Shown here in pieces: positions 41,500 to 53,776 of a stretch of 62,000 nucleotides of DNA (within the stretch, counting starts at the first letter, position 1; the number at the start of each line of letters is the position of its first letter). The DNA comes from Chrysomallon squamiferum. Its lineage: Eukaryota > Mollusca > Gastropoda > Neomphalida > Peltospiridae. The stretch covers positions 24,375,809 to 24,437,808 of the forward strand of contig CM022677.1 of NCBI GenBank assembly GCA_012295275.1, read 5' to 3'. A model generated the notes under the pieces. It was not told where the DNA came from and ran no database searches. It was given only the letters and a program-made list of their open reading frames with translations. Both the position numbers and the translations under genes were made by a program.

Positions 41500-43440
41500 T
41501 TCATTTATTCATTTTAAATTAAACCATTTATTCGCAACTTCAAAGTGTCAGTTCTCATAACTGAACACACCTATAAGATCAACGAACAAAAACTACCCGC
41601 TGCAGTTTTAGTTACCTATAATAGAGTGTCATGACTTGATAGTTTTAGGCGCATTAGCCGGAAGCAAAACGGTTTTGTCATTTATAAGGTGAATTTTTTC
41701 TACGAAACAATAGAAACTTTTCAGGTATTTATTCCAGTTTTTCAATCCTCTCTTTTATTCTAACTTACAAAATATATATTTCGCAATGAAAGATTTGAAT
41801 TAAAAAATATATATATAATAAATAAATATAAATATATATATATTTGTAAGATTACTGTTGAATGTTTTCTGTGAAGAAAAAAGTTAAAAAACGAAGAAAA
41901 ATGAATGTTTAAGACAATAAATACAAATTGGATTGTGATAAAATATCTCAGCTGACGGAAATAGTGAGGAGACAGAATTATATATGTAAATGATATTAAA
42001 ATGATCATTACTCTAAAAACAAAGCATTATTTTATTTCCTTGTTTCGATTCCCTGTGTGGTGTCTTAAATCAAAGATCAGGGGCTAAACCTGTTTTAAGC
42101 GCGCATGCCCAAATAATCGAAATGTGTCACGTTTTGCTGACGTTCACACAAACATTTGTGGAAACATTATTATTGTTATTAGATGTCTTAAATATTAGCA
42201 TGTTTCTTTCTTTCTTTTATTTATTTATTTATTTATTATATCGTTATTATTACTATTATTTATTTGAATTTTGCTTTCTTTTGGTCTAGATTTCTATGAC
42301 AAATGATGGAAAAATATATATTTTGTGTTCAAACTAACTAGAGACACAGGAATTAGATACTTTCAGTACAATATCTTGTTAGTTATCTTAACAACAAATA
42401 AGCATTTGGTATTATATGATATAAAGCAATCAGATAAATGTGAATTTCTTTTTGGTTATGGAAACAGGTTCAGAAATTCTAGAATACTGTTACTGTCAGT
42501 GAGGAAAACCTGTTTTAAGCGCGCAGGCCCAAATCAGCGAAATGTGTCACACGTTTTGCTCACGTGCCCAGACATTTGTCGAAACATTATTATTGTTATT
42601 AGATGTCTTTTAAATATTAGCATGTTTCTTTCTTTTATTTATTTATTTATTTATTTATTATATCGTTATTATTACTATTATTTATTTTACTTTTGCTTTC
42701 TTTTGGTATACATTTCTATGACAAATGATGGAAAAGTATATACTTTCTGTTCAAGCTAACTAGAGACACAGGACTTAGATACTTTCAGTACAATATCTTG
42801 TTAGTTATCTTAACAACAAATAAGCATTTGGTATTATATGGTATAAAGCAATCAGATAAATGTGAATTTCTTTTTGGTTATGGAAACAGGTTCAGACATT
42901 CTAGAATACTGTTACTGTCAGTGAGGAAAACCTGTTTTAAGCGCTCAGGCTCAGTGAACTCTGTGACACGTTTTGCTCACGTGCCCAGACATTTGTCGAA
43001 ACATTATTATTGTTCTTAGATGTCTTTTAAATATTAGGATGTTTGTTTCATTCAATTTTCTTCTTCTTAATTATTTAATTTTATATTATTTATTTATTTC
43101 CATTTTGTTTTATTTTCATTTTCTAAAACAGCTTTTAACTGTCATACATATGCAGTCAATTTAAACTCGCTATTCTTAGCATGAGCAAAAGGGTAAAGAA
43201 TATAATTCTGAGCTTTATTTATTTATTTAATTAATTTTATGTTTCTTGTTTGTTTCTCCAATTTTTCAATGCTTTACGATGTATACTGAGAAACGGGCTT
43301 GCTCTGCATATTCTGGTTCAACTTTTATATACGTACATACATATGTATATACATACACAAATCTATACATTTAACAAACATACATAATACATATACAGAC
43401 GTATGCAGACACATACCTACACACATGCAGTATATAAAGT
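40296..43440 (+). repeat. Repeat unit copy U3 (about 3.1 kb)
   Basis: A complete head-to-tail unit: marker block (40298-40470), GTCTACCTTTC block, two copies of the core (40880-41110 and 41520-41770), two tandem copies of a 420-bp segment with LINE-tail sequence (42090-42930), and a TATG/CATA tail. Each core ends in a donor-like CAGGTATT or CAGGTATG. Confidence 0.85.
42090..42930 (+). repeat. 420-bp tandem duplication carrying the LINE 3' end
   Basis: Two adjacent copies, each running from CCTGTTTTAAGCGCGCA through a TTTA tract into RDTGIRYFQYNILLVILTTN-type sequence (42340-42400 and 42763-42820). This is the same RT C-terminal segment found after both caspase copies. The 144-codon ORF at 42325 is this fusion, not a gene. 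Confidence 0.75.
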
Positions 43441-44369
43441 ATTTTCTGTTGAGGAACGAAACTTAATGACAATTATTTAAACACGGAAGACAGAACTAAA
43501 CACCAGTACCGGTATATCTACATAGTCAGTACGTAGATGTACAGTAGAATCACATTTAGTAGAATGCAATCAACCTGGTCCAGTGAAGAGATCAATTTTC
43601 TAAAAGCAGAGTTTTGTTTATACCAGTAGAGTTTAAAAATTTCACCATTAAAAACAATAACAATGACAATAATAATAATAATAAATCATTAAATTAAGAA
43701 AAAAGAATGAAAGAAAAAGAATATAAGAAAATTAAATAAAAAATAAATAACGAACAAAATAATAATGATGGTAAATAAATAGATTAGTCATTACATAGGA
43801 CTCATATAGCGGAAATATCATAGCGCTAAGTCTACATCTTATCCACTTAACTCGAAACTGAAATCTGTGAATTAGCGAATAGGAAGTTTGTTTTGTCAAG
43901 AAGTTTTGAATATATTTTATCATCATCATAATTATTAGTATTAATTATTTTACTTTAATTTTCTTTTAAAATTATAAAATGTCTGCCTTTCTTTTTCGAA
44001 TCGCAATAGTGTTCATGCAAGGGGAAGAAACCTAGTGGCATTTATTTTAAACTGAACAATTTATTGTTAACTTCAAAGTGTCAGTTATCAGAACTGAACA
44101 CACGTATCAGATCAACGATCCAAAACTACCCGCTGCAGTTTTAGTTACCTGCAATAGCATGTCATGACTTGATAGTTTTAGGAGCATGTGCCGTAAGCAA
44201 ACGGTTTGTCATTTACAAGGTGACTTTTTTCTACAAAACAAGAGAGATTTTTCTGGTATTTATTCTAGTTTTTTTTATCCTCTCTTTTATTACTAACTTA
44301 CTTACAAAATAAATATTACGCACTGAAACATTTAAATAAATAAATAAATAAATATATATATGTATATAA

Positions 44370-44421
<52 letters not shown>

Positions 44422-44652
44422 GAAAATATATATAATATTTTATTTCGGTATTTGGTTTGTATGCTGTGATAACAACAAAGATGAGGGGTGGAAAATCTCT
44501 TTGAAGCGCGCATGCTCAAATCGGCGTATTGTCATACATATTTTCTCAGGTGCCCACAGACATTTTTTGAAAAATAATAATTATTATATATTAGAATGTG
44601 ACTTTCTTTTATTTTATTTGAATTCATTTTATTTATTGCTTAATTTTTATTT

Positions 44653-44684
<32 letters not shown>

Positions 44685-45836
44685 CTATTATTCATTCCTT
44701 TATTCGTTTTAAATTAAACCATTTATTCGCAACTTCAACGGGCCAGTTCTCACAACTGAACACACCTATAAGATCAACGAACGAAAACTACCCGCTGCAG
44801 TTTAATTACCTGCAATAGCATGTCTTGACTTGATAGTTTTAGGCGCATGTGACATAAGCAAAACGGTTTTGTCATTTACAAGGTGACTTTTTTCTACGAA
44901 ACCATAGAAACTTTTCAGGTATTTATTCCAGTTTTTAAATCCTCTCTTTTATTATAACTTACTTACAAAATAAATATTACCCAATAAAATTTTGAATAAA
45001 AACAAATATATATATATATATATACATAATAAATAAATATAAATATATATCTGTAAGACTACTGTTGAATGGTTTCTGTGAAGAAAAAAAGTTAAGAAAC
45101 GAAGAAAAATGAATGTTTAAGACAATAAATACAAATTGGATTGTGATAAAATATCTCAGCTGACGGAAATAGTGAGGAGACAGAATTATATATGTAAATG
45201 ATATTAAAATGATCATTACTCTAAAAACAAAGCATTATTTTATTTCCTTTTTTCGATTCCCTGTGTGGTGTCTTAAATCAAAGATCAGGGACTAAACCTG
45301 TTTTAAGCGCGCATGCCCAAATCAGCGAAATGTGTCACACGTTTTGCTCACGTGCCCAGACATTTGTCGAAACATTATTATTGTTATTAGATGTCTTTTA
45401 AATATTAGGATGTTTGTTTCGTTCAATTTTCTTCTTCTTAATTATTTAATTTTATATTATTTATAAATTTCCATTTTGTTTTATTTTCATTTTCTAAAAT
45501 AGCTTTTAATTGTCATACATATCCACTCAATTTAAACTGGCTATTCTTGGAAAAGTGTAAAGAATATAATTCTAAGCTTTATTTATTTATTTATTTATTG
45601 CTTCCTTTATTTATTTAATTTTATTGTTGTTGTTTGTTTCTCCAATTTGCCAATGCTTTACGATGTATACTTGCTCTGCATATTCTGATTCAACTTTTAT
45701 ATACATACATACATAAACATACAGATATACATATGTATATACATACACAAATACATACATTTAACAAACATACATAATACATATACAGACGTATGCAGAT
45801 ACATACTTACACACATGCAGTACATGAAGTATTTTC
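43441..45836 (+). repeat. Repeat unit copy U4 (about 2.4 kb)
   Basis: Same order as U3: marker block (43447-43640), core copies at 44045-44310 and 44710-44990, AAT tract (44368-44420), CGCGCATGCCCAAATCAGCG block (45308) and CATA tail. It lacks the 420-bp LINE-tail duplication, which accounts for the shorter length. Confidence 0.85.
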
Positions 45837-46041
45837 TGTTGAGGAACAAGACATATTGTCTATTATTTAAACACAAAAGACACCAGTACCGCTGTGTCTA
45901 CATAGTCAGTACGTAGATGTACAGTAGAATCACATTTTAGTAGAATGCAATCAACCTGATTCAGTGAAGAGATACATTTTCTAAAAGCATCGTTTTGATT
46001 ATAGCAGTAGAGTTCAAAATTGTTCAAATTAAGAAAAATAA

Positions 46042-46075
<34 letters not shown>

Positions 46076-46712
46076 GAAAACAACGAATGAAAGAAAAAGA
46101 AAATAAGAAAATTAAATAAAAAATAAACAACAACAATAATAAAACTGATGATATAAATAAACAAAGAATCAAACAAACAAAAACAAAAACATATAAATAG
46201 AATTCGACATTACACGGGACTCATATCGCAGAAATCTGATAGTTCTTAGTCTACAAATTACCCATCACAGTCGAAACTGAACTCTTTGAATTAGAGAATA
46301 GATAGTCTCTCATTCGAATAAGCTGTAAACATATTCTATCATCATCATAATAATTATTATTATTATTTATTTTACTTTTATGTTATTTTAAAAATTTTAA
46401 ATGCCTGCCTTTCTGTTTCAAATCGCATTCAAGGGAAATTAAACTAGAAATATTTTATTTTATTTCATATACTTTATATCTATCAATCTAATCTAGCTAT
46501 TTATTTATTTATTTCGTCAATAACTAATTGCAGTTATTTCTAGCAAAATACAAAAGAGGTTTGTTTACAAAAGGAATACAGAAAGTGTAAAAGTAGATAA
46601 ATATAAATGAAAAGTTAAAAATTAAAAACACAAATACTGAAAATAACTTGTTAAAATGCTATGTTTGTCAAAGACAACTACTTTAAGAAAATAATAAAAA
46701 TAATAATAACAA

Positions 46713-46743
<31 letters not shown>

Positions 46744-46887
46744 AAGAAGAAGAAGAAGAAATGAATAACTAAATAAAATAAAATAAAATAAAATTACTTT
46801 AGTTTATTCATTAACATTCTTCTTCTTTTTTTCCCCCCAGAATACATTACAATATGTTTCAGCATAAGAAACTTGTACATTTTCTTA

Positions 46888-46947
<60 letters not shown>

Positions 46948-47461
46948 TATGATAATAATACTTATTATTTTATTTTATTTTAATTCATTTTATTTATTTG
47001 TTAGTTTTTATTTTACTTTATTTATTTATTTAAATGCAACTATTTACTCCTAACTTCAACGAGTCAGTCTTCACAATTGAACACACTGATATGATAACGA
47101 AACACATCTCCTGCTTCGATTTTAGTTACCGTACAATAGCGTACCATGACTTGTCAGTTTGTGGAGCACTCGTGCGTTACCTGTGTGACGTAAGCAACAA
47201 ATTTTGTCATTTAAAAGGTGATGTTCCTATACGAAACAAGAAAGAGTGTTCAGGTATTTTGTTCTAGTTTTTATATTTAACTTAATTACAAAATAAGTAT
47301 CACGCAATGAAAGTTTTAACTAACGAAAGAAAAAATCAAACCAGAAAAAAAAAAGAGAAAAAAAAAGATATAAAATAAACAATTAAATAAATATATAAAT
47401 ACTACTGTTGAACGTTTTCTGTGACCTAGAACATTAAATAAACAAAGAAACATAAAAGTTT

Positions 47462-47497
<36 letters not shown>

Positions 47498-48437
47498 GGG
47501 ATTGTAATAAAATGTTTCAGCTGAAAGAAATTTTGAGGAAAGAAAATTGTAAATGATATTAAAATGATCATTAATCTAAAAACAAAACAAGATTTTATTT
47601 CCTTGTTTCGGTTTCGGTTTTCCTTTGTATGGTGTGATAATAACAAAGATGAGGGAAGGAAAATCTCCTTTAAGCGCGTATGCCCAAATCGGCGAATTCT
47701 CTTATATATTTTGTCAGTTGCCCCAGACATTTTTCGAAACATAATAATTATTATTCTTTTAAATATTAGGATGTTTCTTTCTTTCTTTTTTCTTAATTAT
47801 TTTATTTTATATTATTTGTTATTATTTCACTAATTTATAAAATTAGTTTTGTTAGTTATCAGCCTTTAGCTGGCATACATATCCACTCAGTTTAAACTAG
47901 CTGTTCTTAGCATGACCAAAAGAGAAAACAATAATTCTGAAATTATAATTTATTTATTATATTTTATTTTATTATTTAAAAAAAAAAAAAATTTAATTCA
48001 ATTTTTCAATATATTACAATACATATGAAAATGAATCATTACAATTTTTAGAAGAAAATATCAAATCAGTACTAGAGTAAAAAAAACTGTATAAAAAGGG
48101 CAACTTCTAATTCTTACATGCATACACACATATCCATCCATAATCATAGATAAAAAACATACATACGTATAAATAGATACAAACATACATAATATATATA
48201 TATATATATATATATAAATATAAATGCGTACAAACTTGCACACACACATACAGAAACATTCACAGACACACACTTACAGATACAATACATACATACATAC
48301 ACACACAAAACAAAACAAATACAATACATATTATAAAAATAAAAAACGTATTGTACTGTGATTCTTAGTACAATTACTACAACTTGCTGCTGTTCTTGTT
48401 GTTGCTGCTGCTACTACTACTACTACTAGTGCTACCA

Positions 48438-48480
<43 letters not shown>
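45837..48480 (+). repeat. Repeat unit copy U5 (upstream of caspase copy 2)
   Basis: The counterpart of U1: marker block (45837-46020), AAG tract (46718-46760), AAT tract (46889-46945), a single diverged core (47035-47260), a poly-A run (47465-47494), the GCGTATGCCCAAATCGGCG block (47677), TATA/CATA tail and ATT tract. The U1-caspase and U5-caspase segments are thus whole-block duplicates. Confidence 0.85.
47034..47267 (+). other. Open stretch in the U5 core, possible relict exon
   Basis: A 77-codon open frame (for example YLCDVSNKFCHLKGDVPIRN) runs to a donor-like CAGGTATT at 47251. All other core copies (33300, 41069, 41725, 44256, 44919) keep this donor-like end but have stops in the frame. 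I do not recognise the peptide. It could be a decayed exon of the family from which the unit arose, or chance. Confidence 0.2.
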
Positions 48481-48498
<18 letters not shown>

Positions 48499-48548
48499 TT
48501 AGATGATCACTGAATCACTTCTTCGCTGAGTCGCATTCAACGGAAACA

Positions 48549-51015
48549 ATGGAAAATCTGATACATTTAACAGAATACATTCCGGACACAGTGTATATTG
48601 ACTGTGCTCAGTTTAACTTGAGACCAATGAGATTGAAAATAACTGATGAATTGAAAAAACTTAATAGAACAAACAAAGAAAACACAGAAAAGGTACAAAA
48701 CAACGAAGAAACAAAGAAAACAAAAAAGAAAGTAAAGATAGACAACACAGAAAACAAAGAAGAGACAGAAAGCACACAAAACAAAGAAGAGACAGAAAGC
48801 ACACAAAACAAAGAAGAGGCAGAAAGCACACAAAACAAAGAAGAGACAGAAAGCACACAAAACAAAGAAGAGACAGAAAGCACACAAAACAAAGAAGAGA
48901 CAGAAAGCACACAAAACAAAGAAGAGGCAGAAAGCACACAAAACAAAGAAGAGGCAGAAAGCACACAAAACAACGAAGAGACAGAAAGCACACTAAACAA
49001 AGAGGAGACAGAAAACACACTAAACAAAGAAGAGACAGAAAACACACAAAACAAAGAAGAGACAGAAAGCACACAAAACAAAGAAGAGACAGAAAACACA
49101 CTAAACAAAGAGGAGACACAAAACACACTAAACAAAGAAGAGACAGAAAGCATACAAAACAAAGAAGAGACAGAAAGCATACAAAACAAAGAAGAGACAG
49201 AAAACACACAAAACAAAGAAGAGACAGAAAGCATACAAAACAAAGAAGAGACAGAAAGCACACAAAACAAAGAAGAGACAGAAAGCACACAAAACAAAGA
49301 AGAGACAGAAAGCACACAAAACAAAGAAGAGACAGAAAGCATACAAAACAAAGAAGAGACAGAAAACACACTAAACAAAGAAGAGACAGAAAGCATACAA
49401 AACAAAGAAGAGACAGAAAGCACACTAAACAAAGAGGAGACACAAAACACACTAAACAAAGAAGAGACAGAAAACACACAAAAGAAAGAAGAGGCAGAAA
49501 ACACACAAAAGAAACAAGAGACAGAAAACACACAAAAGAAAGAAGAGGCAGAAAACAGACAAAAGAAACAAGAGGCAGAAAACACACTAAACAAAGAGGA
49601 GACAGAAAACACACAAAACAAAGAAGAGACAGAAAGCACACAAAACAAAGACGAGACACAAAATAGACAAAAGAAAGAAGAGACAGAAAACATAAAAAAC
49701 AAAGACGAGACACAAAATAGACAAAACAAAGAAGAGACAGAAAACACACAAAAGAAAGAAGAGGCAGAAAACACACAAAACAAAGAAGAGACAGAAAACA
49801 CACAAAAGAGTGAAGAAATAGAAAGCACACCAAAGAATGAAGAGGTAGAAAGCACACAAAACAACAAAGACACAGAAAAGAACGAAGTGGTGACGCTACA
49901 CGAAGAGAAAACGGTGAATTTGAAAGATCTAAGAAATCGTTTTGAAAAAGAAATCAACAACAATGTAAATCTGTCAGAGAGAGTAGCCGACTATCTGACT
50001 CTGTTAATTGAGATATTGAAGGTAGCTGAAGAAAGAAACATCAGACAAACTGAAATTGAAATAATTCCTGGCATCATAGATACTGGTTCTATACGTGAAA
50101 CGGTATCTGGAGACACAATATGGCGTTGTGACATGATCGGCAAACGACCAGATCATTGGCTCCTTTCATACAAGAAAGGAATGTACGAGATTCAATGCAA
50201 CAGCTTCTTGGAGCTGGTGAACCTCATGTACAACCATACCAAGTCCATTTCCCTTCTTACCAGTTTAAACGTAGTAAACTGCAGCTCAGAGTTTCCAGTT
50301 TATGAAATGACGCATCAGAAACGTGGGATATGTATTATAATAAACAACGAAAATTATAAATCATTGGAACAACGTACAGGCTCGAGTGTGGACGTTGAGA
50401 GACTGAGAGAGATTTGAGAAACTTTTCTTCGATGTCGTTGTTCACACGGATCTCAGTCACTGAGAATGGAAATGTACTCAAAGTGATGTCAAAACGCGAC
50501 GATATTGAAAGCGACGCTTTTGTCTGCTGCATTCGCACACGGTAGTGAGGGATCGGTCCTGTGTGTAAATGAAAAGAAAGTAACCTTACGGGAAGTCACT
50601 TCTTTATTTCCGGTCTTGTGAGTCCCTCCGTGATAAACTAAAGCTGTTTTTATCCAGTCCTGCCAAGGTGATAAACATCAGAAAGCAGAACTAGATACTA
50701 AATCTGACGTCAATGTTGAAGAAGCGACACATTTTCACTGCCGAGGGCTGGATTTCTACACTGCTTGTTCAAGCGAGCCAGGATATGCGTCTTACCGTAA
50801 TGAAAATACAGGATCTTTATATATTAAACCGCTTTCAGGACAATCTTCTTAAATACAAACATGAAAATATTTCTAACGTAATGGGTGCAGTCAGTGATGA
50901 CGTATGTGAGAAAAACATATCAGGGGACGATTGCACTAATAAACAAGTGCCGTGTACCAATTCAACATTAGGAAAACAATTTGTTTTCTGCCCTGTTTAC
51001 AAAAAACCTGAATGA
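48549..51015 (+). pseudogene. Caspase-8-like copy 2: repeat prodomain open, catalytic half frameshifted
   Basis: Aligned to the intact copy at 34900, the first 622 codons are open. They comprise a unique N-terminus, about 42 repeats of the TESTQNKEE type, the helical middle region and the start of the protease domain up to QKRGICIIINNENY. A two-base deletion at about 50414 then gives an immediate stop. At least six further indels follow (about 50470, 50534, 50613, 50655, 50730, 50755, 50835), including one inside the catalytic-His segment. The catalytic pentapeptide bases read QSCQG rather than QACQG. A caspase made from this locus would lack both catalytic residues. It is either a pseudogene or a source of a truncated prodomain protein; I favour pseudogene. 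Confidence 0.85.
48740..49890 (+). repeat. 27-bp coding minisatellite of caspase copy 2
   Basis: About 42 head-to-tail 27-base units, mostly AAAGAAGAGACAGAAAGCAC + ACAAAAC. The Asn-Lys-Glu-Glu form dominates here, while Asn-Asn-Glu-Glu dominates in copy 1. It stays in one frame without a stop although the downstream catalytic part is broken. Confidence 0.93.
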
Positions 51016-51179
51016 ACAATTACGATTTGTCAGTGTGGTTACAAACACCCACACTTAAACCAAATGCGAACAAAAACTAACCAAGAAGAAGAAACAGAAA
51101 AACAACAAACAACGATACAGTTTTCCAACAATTCCTCTCAAAGGTCGACTTTTAGAAATAGTACATTTCATTATCGAAC

Positions 51180-52236
51180 GAATTCAGACAACTAGATGAA
51201 AATAAAAAAGAAATATTACATCATATGAAAGAAATTATTATCAGACTGGAAATAGAAAATGACAAGTTAAAAAAAAAAAAAACAACAACAGAGAAAGTAA
51301 ATATAATAGCCACACTATCTATATATAGAACTGAGTTGCCTATGGACAAATCTAATGACTTAGAACAAGCTTCAAGGATAAACACTGTGCAACAAAGATA
51401 TACACGGGATTGAGATAAACGTCAGTGAATTCAAAATTTCAGTTTCTCGAAGACACAACATTGCTATTGGACTGGTGTGATAAAACTCTTACAGCATCTG
51501 CGGGAACATTATAATATTTTAACAATATGTGTGATCTCAAAGTTAATAAGCTAAAACTGATCAAGCAAATTAGGCAAAGACTATAATAATCTTAGAAAAC
51601 TGTCATCAAAACATAAATTAAAATGGACTACAGTATTTACGATATTTGGGGTAAAGTTTTCCACACATCTGTATCTAATACAAAAATCAAACTATTAATA
51701 TGAGTGAGGTTAACAGGCTTCATGAACAATGCTTAAAACGTTGTTTCACGACTCTAAAAAAAATACTGAAATCAAAAATGTTGTTATATGGAAAAAGAAA
51801 TGTTTTCTTTTTTATCCAACAGATTCTTTCTTTAAAAAATAGAAACCTAATCTGTTTAGTCTTCGTTTAAATTTAAAAAGCCTGATCAAATAGCCAGAAC
51901 AAATATTAATCCAGGATTATCAAGAGAGTGTGGTTTAAGAGCAATAAATCTTATGCTATTTTGCAATGGTTTGATATTAGTAGTTAAAAAATATTATAAA
52001 TTGTCTTTGTATTACAAACGAGGTAACATTACAAATATCAGGAATTTCTAATTTTACAGAAGAACACCTCAAAACAATTGTTGGTAAAACATTCTGCTGT
52101 GATTATATAATAGAAATTATTTCAAAGCACAAAATAAATGCCAAAATAAAATGGCAGTATATTTTGGTAGAGATTTATGTGACAAATAATGGAAAAAGTA
52201 TACATCTTCTTCTGTTCAAGTTAACTATAAATACAA
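51180..52236 (+). mobile_element. Decayed LINE ORF2 fragment after caspase copy 2, cut by the assembly gap
   Basis: Colinear with 37390-38410: KKEILHHMKEIIIRLEIEND (about 51211), ASRINTVQQRYTRD (about 51370), EDTTLLLD (about 51450-51473), then GLRAINLMLFCNG (about 51935) and KIKWQYILVEIYVTNN, the frame-shifted equivalent of the downstream piece. It runs into the N gap exactly where the C-terminal FQYNIL segment should follow. Confidence 0.68.
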
Positions 52237-52436
52237 NNNNNNNNNNNNNNNNNNNNNNNNNNNNNNNNNNNNNNNNNNNNNNNNNNNNNNNNNNNNNNNN
52301 NNNNNNNNNNNNNNNNNNNNNNNNNNNNNNNNNNNNNNNNNNNNNNNNNNNNNNNNNNNNNNNNNNNNNNNNNNNNNNNNNNNNNNNNNNNNNNNNNNNN
52401 NNNNNNNNNNNNNNNNNNNNNNNNNNNNNNNNNNNN
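52237..52436. other. Assembly gap, 200 N
   Basis: A run of exactly 200 N. The repeat family is in + orientation to the left and reversed to the right, so the true content and distance here are unknown. Confidence 0.99.
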
Positions 52437-52930
52437 ATAATTAATACTAATAATTATGATGATGATAAAATATTTTTAAAACTTTATTCGCTAATTCACA
52501 GAGTTCAGTTTCGAGTTAAGTGGATAAGATGTAGACTTAGCGCTATGACATTTCCGCTATATGAGTCCCATGTAATGACTAATCTATTTATTTACCATCA
52601 TTATTATTTTGTTCGTTGTTTATTTTTTATTTAATTTTCTTATATTCTTTTTCTTCCATTCTTTTTTCTTAATTTAATGATTTATTATTATTATTATTAT
52701 TGTCATTGTTATTGTTATTGTTTTTAATGGTGAAATTTTTAAACTCTACTGGTATAAAGAAAACTGTGCTTTTAGAAAATTGATCTCTTCACTGGATCAG
52801 GTTGATTGCTTTCTACTAAAATGTGATTCTACTGTACATCTACGTACTGACGATATAGACACAGCGGTACTGGTGTTCAGTTCTGTCTTCCGTGTTTAAA
52901 TAATAGACAAGATGTTTTGTTCCTCAACAG
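52437..52930 (-). repeat. Inverted repeat unit J1 (partial)
   Basis: Reverse complement of the start of units U3/U4: the GACTAATCTATTTATTTACC segment and the marker block ending TTGTTCCTCAACAGAAAATA (52918). The rest is lost in the gap. Confidence 0.85.
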
Positions 52931-53731
52931 AAAATACTTTATTTACTGCATGTGTGTATGTATGTATCTGCCTACGTCTGTATATGTATTATGTATGTTT
53001 GTATAAATGTATGTATTTGTGCATGTATATACATATGTATATCTGTATGTTTATGTATGTATGTATATAAAAGTTGAATCAGAATATGCAGAGCAAGCCC
53101 GTTTTTCAGTATACATCGTAAAGCATTGAAAAACTGGAGAAACAAACAACAACGATAAAATTAAATAAATAAAGGAAGCAATAAATAAATAAATAAATAA
53201 AGCTCAGAATTATATTCTTTACCCTTTTCCTCATGCTAAGAATAGCGAGTTTAAATTGAGTGGATATGTATGACAATTAAAAGCTGTTTTAGAAAATGAA
53301 AATAAAACAAAATGGAAATAAATAAATAATATAAAATTAAATAATTAAGAAGAAGAAAATTGAACGAAACAAACATCCTAATATTTAAAAGACATCTAAT
53401 AACAATAATAATGTTTCGACAAATGTCTGGGCACGTGAGCAAAACGTGTGACACATTTCGCTGATTTGGGGCATGCGCTTAAAACAGGTTTAGTCCCTGA
53501 TCTTTGATTTAAAACACCACACAGGGAATGGAAACAAAGGAAATAAAATATTGCTTTGTTTTTAGGGTAATGATCATTTTAATATCATTTCAATATATAA
53601 TTCTGTCTCCTCACTATTATCGTCAGTTATGATATTTTATCACAATTCAATTTTTTTTTTATTGTCTTAAACATTCATTTTTCTTCCTTTTTTAACTTTT
53701 TTTCTTCACAGAAACCATTCAGCAGTAATCT

Positions 53732-53776
<45 letters not shown>

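Noticed and set aside
42325-42759. 144-codon ORF as a gene
   Set aside because: It is a fusion of the LINE C-terminal segment with repeat-unit and TTTA microsatellite sequence, inside a 420-bp tandem duplication.
48567-49963. Minus-strand ORFs of up to 451 codons opposite caspase copy 2
   Set aside because: Same artefact of the 27-bp repeat read in reverse.
52164-52634. 156-codon ORF spanning the gap
   Set aside because: It reads through 200 N and joins LINE sequence to reversed unit sequence; not a real frame.
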